The notes beneath the pieces are model-generated. The model ran no database searches. It had not been told where the DNA came from and saw nothing but the letters and a program-made list of their open reading frames with translations. Positions 11,343 through 22,277 of a stretch of 64,000 nucleotides of DNA are shown here, one piece after another. The DNA lies in the NCBI GenBank assembly GCA_001599595.1, contig BCHH01000010.1:1867035-1931034 (forward strand), read 5' to 3'. This DNA is from Beverwykella pulmonaria. Lineage: Eukaryota > Ascomycota > Dothideomycetes > Pleosporales > Melanommataceae. Position 1 is the first letter of the stretch, and each line of letters begins with the position of its first letter. The position numbers were made by a program, and so were the translations under genes.

Positions 11343-12119
11343 ATGGCGAGGGCATTCAAACAGCTTATGGATGAGATCGACAAGCTAGAGAAATGGATCC
11401 AGGACTTACGCTTCACCAATCCCCGTGATGACAAGAAGCGGATTGAAGACAACAAGGGTGGCTTACTGGAGGACTCGTACCGCTGGATCTTGGAAAACTC
11501 CAACTTCCAACAATGGCGTGATGAGCAGCAGAGCCGACTGCTGTGGATTAAGGGCAATCCTGGCAAAGGCGAAACGATGCTGCTATGCGACATCATCAAC
11601 GAGATGTACAATTCGATAGCCAGGACGGCTCTTCTGTCCTATTTCTTCTGCTAGGCCACTGACTCGCGAATCAGCAACGCCACAGCGGTGCTGCGAGGTG
11701 TGATATATATGCTTGCTGATCAACAACTGTCGCTCATCTCGCGTATAGGAAAGAAGCACGATCGCGCAGCAAAAACGTTGTTTGAGGACACGAATATTTG
11801 GCTTGCCTTGTCTGAGATCTTTAAAAATATCCTGCAAGACCCAAATTTGAACAGCACATACATGATCCTTGATGCGCTCGACGAGTGCGTAACAGGCTTG
11901 CCGAAACTACTAGATTTTATCGTGCGGAAGTCATTCTGGTTTCCTCGTGCTAAATGGGTCGTCTCCAGCCATAACCGGCCTGATATTGAGGAACGTCTAC
12001 AGAGGGTGGGAAGGCAGGGGGTTAAATTTGGCACAACTAAGTCTCTGTGCGACTCAAACTCGAACATGCCACTGCGTCCCATCTGGGTCCGGGTAACACA
12101 ATTGCATGGAATACGCTAG
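11343..12119 (+). pseudogene. NACHT NTPase fragment of a dead NLR
   Basis: The frame opens with the pre-NACHT text typical of fungal NLRs (TNPRDDKKRIEDNKGGLLED, then SYRWILENSNFQQWRDEQQS) and Walker A. It is broken by TAG at 11,652-11,654 (FFC-stop-ATDSR; CAG to TAG would explain it), then continues in the same frame through YMILDALDEC (Walker B) and RAKWVVSSHNRPDIEERL, after which similarity fades and it stops at 12,119. Walker A reads GNPGKGET: the invariant phosphate-binding lysine before Thr is Glu. The premature stop, lost lysine and missing repeat domain mark it as nonfunctional. No N-terminal effector domain is visible upstream. Confidence 0.85.
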
Positions 12120-12782
12120 GATGTTAGCCAAGGGCAGCACCCAACATGTGGATGAATTATCATGCATCAGCAGAGCGCATGTCAACCCTGAGTAGACGGC
12201 ATAAGTGGAATGGAGAGCCTATGAAATATAGCTACGTGATGAGGGAGGAGATTTAAACTTTGCGCTACATGGGTGTTGCGGAAATATCCGAAACTGCCAA
12301 TCGCTATTCGCCCCAGGACTTCTATAAATTTGCTTTCCAAAGTTTGTTGGTAGTAGTCCTTGTTACAGCGCGCAGGCAACGGTTGCACAGCATAAAAAAT
12401 ATGTTAAGCCATTCAATTAGCGAAATATCTCTACCTAGCACAACACTCCAAATGGTACAAAATAATTGGATAGAACTGGTGTTGCGGTGAGCACTTAATG
12501 AACCTACCACTCCCATCTGCAAAACCACCAAATGAAAACTTTATTCGCCGTGCTGGATACGTGGCTCCCCAGGACTAGTTCGAGTACGCTATTGTAGTAG
12601 GGATAGCAGAATGGAAAGCCTTCAAAGGATGCTAATAATATTTTTTCCACGTTAAATTTATGACTTATACCTGGCTGCTTCTCCTTAACCGTTTTAATTT
12701 CTGCCAGAATTGATTTTCCCTTCCTTTTTCTTCGACCAAGGCCAACACTCCCTCCGCAGGGTCTCCCCGTTAGCACGTTAAG
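12120..12782. other. Intergenic; possible NLR remnant and dynamin-gene promoter
   Basis: Degenerate sequence follows the NACHT fragment. No clear ankyrin or WD repeats are readable. The last 150 bp are pyrimidine-rich just before the dynamin ATG, consistent with a fungal promoter. Confidence 0.45.
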
Positions 12783-14972
12783 ATGGTGTTGAAATTTTTC
12801 CAAACAGATGCTCTAAACGGGCTATGCTCTAACGACCAACTAGAGCTATTGGATTCTATCGACTGTCTCCGTTCACAGGGCATCAGTCATTACGTCTCCT
12901 TGCCACAGATCATCGTCTGCGGTGACCAGTCATCTGGAAAGAGTTCTGTGCTAGAAGCGATATCTGGCGTGTCGTTTCCTATCAAGAGCAACCTCTGCAC
13001 CCGGTTTCCAACAGAATTGGTCCTCCGCAAGACATCACACATCGGCGTAAGCGTGTCAATCGTCCCGCACCAGTCTCGCAGCGAGTCCGAGCAAGTCTCT
13101 CTCGGTAGCTTTCATGAGAAATTAGATGGCTTCGATGGACTCCCAAATCTAATCGAGAACGCAAAAACGGCCATGGCTATCTCCACTCACGGTAGAGCCT
13201 TCTCGAAAGACTTGCTTCGAGTAGAGGTGTCAGGTCCCGATCGGCCTCACCTGACCATCGTGGACTTACCTGGGCTTATCCACTCTGAGACAAAGCAACA
13301 ATCCGCTTCAGATGTTGAGCTAGTGCAGGATGTCGTTCAAGCATACATGAAAGAACCAAGGAGTATTATCCTTGCGGTGGTTTCGGCAAAGAACGATTAT
13401 GCAAACCAAATCGTCCTGAAGCTTGCCCGCGCTGCTGATAAGAATGGCTCTCGCACACTAGGCGTCATCACAAAGCCTGATACTTTAATTCCTGGTTCCG
13501 AGAGCGAGACCATGTATGCTTCCCTCGCGAGAAACCAGGACGTAGAGTTCCGACTTGGATGGCATGTTCTGAAAAACATGGACTCTGAAAAAGGAGAGTC
13601 CACACTAGCGAATCGAGACGCCAAGGAAGAGGAATTCTTCTCCCAAGGAATGTGGGATCAACTCCCTAGGTCGCTCTTAGGCATCGACCGGTTACGGAAG
13701 CGGCTCAGTAAACTCCTTCTCCGACAGATCGCTACTGAGCTTCCTAGCTTGATTTCTGAAATTGATATCAAATCCAATGCATGTCTCATGCGATTGGATA
13801 GGCTTGGAGAACCTCGAACAAAATTGGAAGAACAGCGACTCTATTTACTTCACATAAGCCAATCATTTCAGTCTCTGACGAAATCGGCTGTGGATGGCAC
13901 GTATAATCATCCCTTTTTCGAGGATCCTGTGTCTGAACTCGGCTATAATAAGCGCATACGAGCGTTGATCCAGAACCTTAACCTTAGTTTTACAGAGGAG
14001 ATTACTACACGAGGTCATCGCCGGAATATTACCGAATCTGTATGTAGCGGTAGCCTCGGCTCTGGAGACCCCATTGTAACGACGAGAACTGAATACATGG
14101 ATCATATACAGCACTTGATGAAGAGGACTAGGGGCCGGGAGTTGCCGGGAACGTTCAATCCCATGATAGTGACGGATTTATTCAAGGAGCAATCAACTCC
14201 GTGGGAAGCCATTACTAGGAAGCACGTCACGAAGGTTTGGAAAGCTGCGAAAGAATTCCTCCGCCTTGCACTCACGTTCGTCACTGATGCCGCAACTTCG
14301 AAGGCGCTCTTCCAAAAGGTCTTCGAGCCTTTGTTAAATCAGTTATTGAAAGTTTTGACGGATAAGACCACTGAGCTTCTGCAACCTCATCAGTCAGGCC
14401 ATCCAATAACTTATAACCATTATTTCACCGAAACTCTCCAGAAAGTTAAGAACGAATGGAAAAAAGACAATATTACGAAGATAGTTCAAGACTTCTTCGG
14501 CGTCTCGTCCCTGGAGTCTGTATACCGTAATCAGTACATGGATTTACGCCCACTTGTGACGGCTCTTTTACAAGGGAGGGAACCTGATATGAACCGTCTT
14601 GCGTGTTCTGAAGCTTTGGATTGCATGGAAGCGTATTACAAGGTCACTCTACTCCCACACCTCAAAGAAACGCCTTCTCTGACTCCTTTACTTGTGTAGG
14701 TTGCCTTGAAACGTTTGATTGACGATGTTGCTGTCGAAGTCGTGGAAGCGAAGCTCGTTTCCAAACTCCAGGACATCTTCTCTCCTATAACTGTCATATC
14801 TATGCGCGCCGAACTTGTAATTGCCATCGCTGGCGAATCGGAAGAAAATCGAGCCCAGAGAGAACAATTGGTTAAGCAGCTAGACGTTCTCACAAAAGGT
14901 TCCGAAATCTGCAAGCGCTTCATTATCACAGAACCCAGTACGGAATTCGCATCTTCTCGTTCCGAATTCTGA
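12783..14972 (+). CDS. Dynamin/Mx-like large GTPase
   Basis: Exons 12,783-14,642 and 14,700-14,972, split by a 57-nt intron with a CTGAC branch site and TGTGTAG acceptor, give 710 residues. The GTPase domain has G1 GDQSSGKSS (residues 47-55), DLPGL (161-165) and TKPD (230-233). The middle/stalk region follows, and the C-terminal GTPase effector domain spans the splice junction (MEAYYK joined to VALKRLIDDVAVEVVE) and includes IAGESEENRAQREQL. Length fits the fungal Mx-like family. Such GTPases self-assemble on membranes; the specific role here is unknown. The gene looks intact between dead NLRs. Without splicing, the frame ends at TAG 14,697-14,699. Confidence 0.93.
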
Positions 14973-14989
14973 TTAATATGGAACAGATT

Positions 14990-15290
14990 CCAATGATGAC
15001 CAGCAGATGGGCTATAGGTTTGCGGCGGCCCGGCGCGAATCCTACGAATTTGACGAGAGATCAGATGGTATTGGTGAGGAGGACACACTTTCTTCTCCTG
15101 CAAGGCTATCCGCTGAAGAACCCGAGCTCTTGAGTGCAGAAACTGCAGAACGCCCCATTGCCCCTAGTATCATTGAGAACCCTATTGCTTAACCGGCAAT
15201 ACCTGAAGTTTATGCGCCGTCCCCCAAGAAGAAAGGCAAGAAATCGAAACCTGCCAAGAAGATGGCCGTGGTTGAAAATGATGATATGTA
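14990..15290 (+). pseudogene. Coding-like tail after the dynamin gene, in-frame TAA
   Basis: A frame different from the dynamin exon reads TDSNDDQQMGYRFAAARRES and DERSDGIGEED, meets TAA at 15,190-15,192, then resumes as AIPEVYAPSPKKKGKKSKPA and ends NDDM-stop at 15,288-15,290. The acidic and lysine-rich text looks like a real low-complexity C-terminal tail with a possible nuclear-targeting cluster. It may be a former 3' exon of the GTPase gene or part of another protein. No start codon or domain is evident. Confidence 0.4.
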
Positions 15291-16080
15291 GGGACGGATT
15301 AGCTCATCTCATACATATCATAGCAAGCCCTCCTTGTGGATACTTTCTGTATGATTAAAATCGATCAAAGATAAAGAGTTTTGTACCCAAAGTATTTTAC
15401 ATTGAAAGTTAATGATGAGCTGCCTACCTTCTGTTAGGCTCTGTTCGTGATATTCGGCTATTTGATCTGTTGTACCACAGTTTTGTCAACGTCACCTTCA
15501 AAACCACACGAGTAAAAGACGCCCAGTTTCTGCTCCTCTAACCATACCACCGAATTATAATCCCTTACTTCCGGTATATGTATTATCAGGACATAATGCA
15601 TATGCCATCCACGAAGCCGACATTCAACTTGCGGCCGGCCGTGGAGCCTTGCAGTGGTGGGTTGCTCGAACGGTCGCCGTCGGACCCCGGCAGGCCGTGA
15701 CAGTGTCGCATCTGTCACGTGTCTCACATGACATACCATCTGTCCTATTCTAGCTAGCTCACCCTTCATGGGTATATATAGTCGTCGTGCGAGCAGTCAG
15801 CTATTCACGGCTTTCTCACTCTTTATACACACTTTCCATCAGACAGTTGACTTCTGCTTCTACTCGTGACAGCATCACCTCCCCACCCGTCGCCACGCGC
15901 CGCGGCCGCAATGTTAAGCTTCCAAGTAAATATAATTAGCACAAGTTGATCGCAATCATCAATATAGTACTACACCACGAAATCTTGTGATAATAGCTAT
16001 TATGTGTAGCTCTACAGTCTCATTTTTCGTGGAGCTGTTCTCAATGTCACCACTCTTGTTTGGATATAAAATTTTAGGAA
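15291..16080. other. Intergenic
   Basis: No gene recognised. A GC-rich patch near 15,630-15,920 contains a CACGTG motif and a TATATA box near 15,774. That could be a promoter, but no gene follows it. Confidence 0.5.
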
Positions 16081-16680
16081 ATGTAAGAGGGAATAAGGAA
16101 TTATCGTTAGAAGCGCGCTCAGCAATTATCATAAAGAGTGAGGTTAGTGTTTTGCAGGCGGATTTAGCAGCTGAATTTAGTGTCACGGTATATATGTTAT
16201 TCTATACGCACCTCACCCTATTGGGTTCACTGCACCCTTTTAGGTAGCGCTAGTCGAGTGGTATAGAGCTTGCTCCTGACATTTAGCTGCAGTGAGCGTT
16301 GTATCTCCAAAATTTTGGAAGAGATGGAAAGACCACCACACCACAGAGAGTTTACTTAGAAGTGGGCGCCCAGAGGTTACTACTCGTCGTGAGAAACGTA
16401 TGCCTTATTGGTTTGTTTGAAAATACCCAAAGACCAAGTACAAACAGCTTATAGAGGATATCGGTTTCCTTGCAGGTACCGACACCCCCCACCAACGCAC
16501 TATCGCCCGCATACTTAAGAAACAAGGTCTTACAAATCACCGTTGTGCAAAGAGGCCTAAAATCAATGCAGGGCACGCGGCATTGTGCCTTAAGTTTGCC
16601 AGGGAATACCGCGATTTTAGATGGCGCACGAGAGTTGACAAGTTCTCTGAAGAGTGCTCCGTGCAGAGGGGTTAGGGTAA
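16081..16680 (+). pseudogene. Tc1/mariner-like transposase remnant
   Basis: The first part (about 16,090-16,190) reads ELSLEARSAIIIKSEVS and ADLAAEFSVT, the N-terminal helix-turn-helix of Tc1-type transposases. The second part (about 16,355-16,680) reads SGRPEVTTRREKR, then a TGA that a CGA-to-TGA change would give, then YKQLIEDIGFLAGTD, RTIARILKKQGLTNHRCAKR and FAREYRDFRWRTRVDKFSEE-CSVQRG. The block normally written FSDECSVERG has Glu in place of the first catalytic Asp. Terminal repeats were not found. Inactive. Confidence 0.8.
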
Positions 16681-16699
16681 GCACTTTGAGGATTCCTGT

Positions 16700-18046
16700 A
16701 ATTTATTGGAATCGCCTGATTGTTGAAGGAGCGACCTGGTGTCTGTTAGAATGCAGATGATTGACCCGTATATGCCCACTTCTTATAATCTCTAAGCTTC
16801 TTCCGCGAATGCAGTATACTCCTTGCTCATTAACGACCCCTCAGCCTCTCCCGAGATCTTGAATTTCGCAATTCCACCCTCAACTTCGGGATGTTTTATT
16901 AATAATTGCTGGCTTTTGTTCCAACACACTGTTCACCCCTATAACCTTGCCGCCGACTGGCGTGAGGATAACTGAACCTGATTTAACGGACTCGACTGCT
17001 CGAATGGCATCGTTGGGGAGTGACTTCTAATTCTACCTGGGAAGCTCGATGTAGACGATGTTCTTGACGCGATCTCGTGCATCCACCAGCGACGAATCGC
17101 TGGCCGGCCGTGTATCTTCGTGGTCGTATACATCTAGGTCTATGGGATCCATGGCGAGGGAGGGCACGAAGAGCGCATCTGTTTCAATGGCAGCGCCAGC
17201 CCTGCAGGTATGTAGCAGTTCTCGAGGCCCTTACGACGCCCACGGATATTCCTTGTATGTCTTCCAGCTTAAGTATCCTTGAAGAGCGTGATGACTCGGG
17301 GAGCCTGAGTGAAGGCTTTCTCATCCGTCGGCGGAGGTGTTAAAGGTGCGTCTACGGAGCGTGAAGGCGGTGTGATATGTGACGAACATAGAGCAATGTA
17401 TCGTGCTATAGGTGGGCCCGCATTGCGACGTTGAACGGGGTGGTCTCAAGAACAGTTGTCAGGGCGCGGAAGTTCCTAACGCCTCAATTGACTCAGCAAC
17501 TGTGTCACACTAACCCAACTTCAACAATTCGTCGGCGCTTGGTGAGGGAACTATGGTTAGTGAGAACGGCTGTGCGTGCTTTACTGCCACAACGCCACGC
17601 CGTTAAGAAGTTCGTCCAACGCTAGAGCAGTTCGGCCGTCCTCCCTGCTAATGCCTCGCTGTACCATCTGTATTCTCGTCCGACAGCGCCAATTCCGTGA
17701 ACCTCCATTGACGACGGTCAGCTAGCAGCCCCCACACCTTCATCTCCGCAATAACCGCCCACGTGCCGCCAAGAAAACCCCGCAGCCTTACTTCATCCCT
17801 TGCCGTTTTCTGACAGGCAGCCACACAACATGTCGCACGTATGTCCATCTCTTCCGTGGTAAGGGTGGGGAGTTTTTGATGGCAGTTCTCTCCTGGGATT
17901 TCCTCATTCGGCCAAAATTCCTTGCCTGGAGCGGAGTGCCTCCTTGGTAAAGTCGGCCCTGTGGCCCACCTCACATTCGTCGGGTGCAAATGCACCCTTA
18001 GCTTTGCCCTTGACACATCTTCAATTAGTCCGACGTATCTTGGACA
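16700..18046. other. Intergenic
   Basis: Between the dead transposase and the third NLR there is no supported gene. The long minus-strand frame under 17,648-18,568 is the antisense of the NLR and its upstream region. Confidence 0.5.
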
Positions 18047-20461
18047 ATGAAAAGACCCACAAACGAGATATTTGAGCCGCCGCAGCCGCCTCAAAACGGT
18101 GGCCCAGGGGCCCAATTTTACGCTCCTAGGAATACTCAGAACAACAACACAGGCAGTGGCAATCAATTTCCGGGGGCTAGTTTCAATGGGCCTGTGCATT
18201 TCAATCAGAATTTTGGTAAGAACGAATGTTTCGTCGGTAGCATATCTATTATGTAAACTAAATATATTCTCAGGTTCACACGAACCCCCAGAGACTTCAC
18301 GACAGTGTTGGAAATCGCTGGCTTTTCCGGAAATGGACAGCCGGTTTAATGATATCGACGAAGCCGCCGAGGGGACATGCGATTGGCTGTTTAATAACGA
18401 GAAGTACAACATGTGGTTCTCTTGCGAGCGAGGTCTGCTCTTGATCAAAGGGAAACCCGGTTCTGGGAAGTCGACGTTGCTGCGATACGCTCTCGATAAT
18501 GGGAGGAGGATGTCTGGAGCCGGAGATGGCGCCTTGGTCCTCTGGTTCTTCTTCCACGGTCGTGGCAATGAACTGCAAAGGACACCGCTTGGCCTCTTCC
18601 GGTCGCTCCTTCATCAGGTCGCTAGTCAGGCCGCCGGCGCACTGCCAGATCTCGTCGACACCTTTAAACAGAGGCGCATGAGCATGGGCGAGCCGGGCGA
18701 AAAGTGGCAGTGGCATCAAAACGAGCTATGGTGCTTCTTCAAGTCGTCTCTACCGAAAGTCTTGGAAAGCCGCTCAGTCTGGTTATTTGTTGACGCGCTA
18801 GACGAGTGCGGCAAAGCCAATGCGGTCGCCCTAGTCGATCAGTTCACGTCACTGGTCAACGGGCTCCCATCCACAAGGTTTCAATTTCACATCTGCTTCA
18901 CCTGTCGCCCCTACCCGATTCTAGGTCAGAGTTACGGGTAAATGGAAAGGATATTTCAACTTACGTGCGGACCTAGCTTTCTACATCGCGTATGCTAGCC
19001 GCATCGACAATTCCAGGTTTGATCATAGAACGCGCCAATGGTGTTTTCATGTGGGCGCGCCTCGTGGTGGACCAAGCTCGAGACCTGCGAAATGAAGGAA
19101 GAACATTAAAGGAGATTGAAAAGAAGGTTATTTCTATCCCTCCAGAGCTAGATGAGTTATATCGCAAGCTTGTCCAAGACATGAAGGAGAGACCAGTTTC
19201 TCTGAAACTGATCCAATGGATCTGCTTTGCTAGAAGACCGCTCTCACTCGACGAATTGCGATGGGCTATGATAGTCGATGACGATTGCCCACACACATCA
19301 CTGCTGCAGTGCCAGAGCACGGCAGGTTACATATGCGACAGCGATATGACGAAGAGGAGACTGATAACACTCAGTTGCGGTCTTGCAGAGGCCGTGCTAT
19401 CTTCTAGGGTACCTGTTGTGCAGTTTATCCACCAGTCAGTAAAGGACTTCTTCGTCGAGAAAGGCCTCTCGGCTCTGGATGCGGTCGCGCATTCACCGTG
19501 TGAGAGCGCTCATTACCGCCTATTCAGATCGTGCATCTGCTACTTGGAAATGAAGGAGGTAACTCTGTCGGCAACCTTTGATCAGCAGTATTTAAAACCA
19601 GAGTTTCTATTACTGCACTATGCCACGACCTCCTAGGTTACACACGCGAAACAAAGCGAAATAGAGATTTGCGCGGTCGATTTTTTGCATTATTTTCTCT
19701 GTCCATCGGAGCGTTTCGTACAAGCATGGGTCCACATTTACAGCAAGATGGACCCATATTCGGACAACTGCCCGCCAAGAGGAACCGTCCTACTACACGT
19801 TGTGTGCAGGTACGAGCTAATACAGCTATTGTGGGTCATCTTGCAGAAAGCCGATCAATTGGGAACCGATATCGATTGCCAAGATGCGAATGGTCGAACG
19901 CCTCTTTCTTGGGCAGCAGAGAACGGGAACGAGGCTACTGTCAAGCTTCTGCTCGCCACGGAAAAGGTTGATATCGACGCAAAGGATGCTAGGGGTCGNN
20001 NNNNNNNNNNNNNNNNNNNNNNNNNNNNNNNNNNNNNNNNNNNNNNNNNNNNNNNNNNNNNNNNNNNNNNNNNNNNNNNNNNNNNNNNNNNNNNNNNNAC
20101 GGAAAAGGTTGATATCGACGCAAAGGATGCTAGGGGTCGCACGCCTCTTTCGTGGGCAGCAGGGAACGGGAACAAGGCTACTGTCAAGCTTCTGCTCGCC
20201 ACGGAAAAGGTTGATATCGACGCAAAGGATGATAGGGGTCGCACGCCTCTTTCGTGGGCAGCAGAGAACGGGTACGAGGCTACTATCAAGCTTCTGCTCG
20301 CTACGGAAAAGGTTGATATCGACGTAAAGGATGTTTATGATCGAACGCCTCTTTCTTGGGCAGCAGAGAACGGGAACGAGGCTACTGTCAAGCTTCTGCT
20401 CGCAACGGAAAAGGTTCATATCGACGCAAAGGATGGTATGAGTCGAACGCCTCTTTCTTGA
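18047..20461 (+). pseudogene. NACHT-ankyrin NLR, mutated (RIP-like), contains gap
   Basis: Exon 1 (18,047 to about 18,214) encodes a Pro/Asn/Gly-rich head. A roughly 60-nt intron follows (GTAAGA to TTCTCAG, ending near 18,273). Next come NACHT with Walker A GKPGSGKST and Walker B WLFVDALDECG, the STAND helical region (ERANGVFMWARLVVDQARDL, IHQSVKDFF) and 34-residue ankyrin repeats (TPLSWAAENGNEATVKLLLA). The frame breaks near 18,925-18,941 and meets TAG 18,974-18,976, TAG 19,634-19,636 (TGG expected from context) and TGA 20,459-20,461 (TGG in all sister repeats). All three stops fit single C-to-T or G-to-A changes. A short intron cannot be excluded for the first break, but the later two stops sit inside coding text. 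Confidence 0.85.
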
Positions 20462-20520
20462 GTAGCAAAGAACGGGAACGAGGCTACTGTCAAGCTTCTG
20501 CGGGCCACGAAAAAGGTCTA
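19890..20520 (+). repeat. 102-bp ankyrin-coding tandem repeats
   Basis: The block GAAAAGGTTGATATCGACGC recurs with a 102-bp (34-codon) period on both sides of the gap. The last unit (20,440-20,520) is heavily mutated by transitions, changing TGGGCAGCAGAG to TGAGTAGCAAAG, while earlier units are nearly identical. Confidence 0.9.
19999..20098. other. Assembly gap of 100 Ns inside the ankyrin array
   Basis: Exactly 100 Ns, the usual length for a gap of unknown size. Both edges lie at equivalent positions of the 102-bp repeat, so an unknown number of repeat units is missing. Confidence 0.95.
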
Positions 20521-20534
20521 TTCATCGCAATAGA

Positions 20535-20675
20535 TTGCTTGTAACGGTTTAGGCTTGTCCTGATGTAGCTATCTGATCCAATGACAGACGGCTTATAAGC
20601 TGCTTTGACTGGATCCCTCCTAAAACAACGCAGCCGCCAAATAGTCATTGTCCCTCATCAGAAAACCCTTATATT
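20535..20675. repeat. Dispersed repeat shared with 5455-5575
   Basis: It follows the last ankyrin unit directly and matches the segment near 5455 with scattered transitions and a short insertion. The shared location beside degenerate NLR-type sequence suggests a duplicated 3' flank. Confidence 0.7.
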
Positions 20676-22277
20676 ACTCAAGTGGAACGCCTCTTTCGTA
20701 CATAGAAATACACCAGTACAAAGCCATCATTGGTCTATTATAAACTTATTCTTACGGCACCGCTAACTTTCTGGCCAGCTGCACGCAACTGAACAATGCC
20801 AACTATCATAAAGACCAACCGGCACAGGGTGTGCCTAGTCTACCGGCAACCAGGGTCGGTGCTATAGCTCCTCAGACGGTGATACTAATAACGATGATAA
20901 TGATGATCTGAGCGATCAATATTAGTAACAAATGCTCAAGCTCCGAAAATGGTAACTCTTAGTCACCAAAGAATAACGATCCTTTGTTCTAAAAGAAGGA
21001 TGGGAAGTTATGAGATCAGGTATACCACCGATTTCAGAACAGAATCCACGCAGCAGTGCAAGGACTTCAAGACACTCTAATTTGGCTTAATCAAAACATA
21101 AATGGGCGGACTCAGCAAGCTAGCAATCTATGCTTTTGCCAGTGACGGGACCGGAATATGTTCTCGCAAGAGGAGCAACCGAAATTGCTCGAAACCAGTC
21201 TGTAGCGAGATCCACAATCGGTCCTACAGAAAGCTGGGATAGCCATGCCTACTGTGTTATATCCTCACTTAAGTCAACATCGCGAGCTTAGAAAAATCTC
21301 TACAATCTTCGACACTTGGTTAGGCAGCGTCTGTGCTCAAGCTAGGAAAGAAGATCTTAGGCAAGCCAAAGGATTCTCTAATTAGGGCCCAGCTACTTAC
21401 ATAAGCCTCCTTACTCTCTTACTAACCTCTAGCTTCTCGAACTTGCCCGTTTATTGCTACTAAACGAACTGTGCCATCTAATGTGTGTGCGCCCGAATCG
21501 GGATATATTGTTGTGCAATGTAGCTCTGAATCTCCAACACAGTTTGTACTGCAAAGTGGGTGTCTTGATATGAGCACCGAGGTGGGTCTCAAACATCAGT
21601 ATATTAAATAGGCAGTCGCTTGAATCATAATATAGTAGCCTTTGCCTTCAGTGTCTTGGGGTAGATATCGCGCCTTTGATCGACTGCATTGCTTCGCATT
21701 GGACTTTAGCCTTGTTGCACCACTATTAAACAAGGCAGAGTCGGGGGCTGTAACATGAAATAGAAGTCCATGTCGGTCGCCCTCTTTGAGAGTTTACGCG
21801 AGGTAGTAAATAATTCACTTCAGCTTAGCAGGTGTGTTACGTGTCAGCACGTACTTATTATACTGTTTTCTACTTTAGCTCACTCATATCACGTATAGAG
21901 TTCCCTAAGTAGTTAGCTTAGCACGGCTTCTAATACTTGTTCAATACAAGATTGTTCTATGTTGATTGACCCTCTCTCTCTGCACTCGTAACAAGGTGAT
22001 GCAGAACAAGTTATTTGACATTGAAGCTTTATCTGATGCATGGCTCGTAGCCAATTGACTCTCGGCCCCATTGAATGCTTGACATATCGATCGATTCGCC
22101 CTTTTAAATGCTCTATCGGATACCAATTCGGAGAGCGCAGAAATAATTGATTAGAGAGCTTCACGAGCCTCATATTTAGAACAATTACTGAAAAAGTGTA
22201 CATACTCTCAACTGCTATATTTTTCTCACTCTTATGTTGTTATTCTAGCGTACTGAACAAAAGTACAATTACGCCTT
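20676..22277. other. Intergenic, no supported gene
   Basis: About 1.6 kb without recognisable coding text. The 96-codon minus-strand frame at 21,913-22,203 has no domain I recognise. It lies downstream of the P450 gene and may include its 3' UTR. Confidence 0.55.

Noticed and set aside
14636..15103. 155-codon open frame on the minus strand
   Set aside because: Antisense of the dynamin effector domain, with no recognisable motif.
17648..18568. 306-codon open frame on the minus strand
   Set aside because: It is antisense to the NACHT gene and its upstream region. The plus strand shows Walker motifs and ankyrin repeats there, while the minus translation is arginine- and proline-rich without domains.
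20880..20925. GAT-rich stretch considered as a satellite
   Set aside because: Only a few imperfect units of ATAATGATGATC type, too short and irregular.
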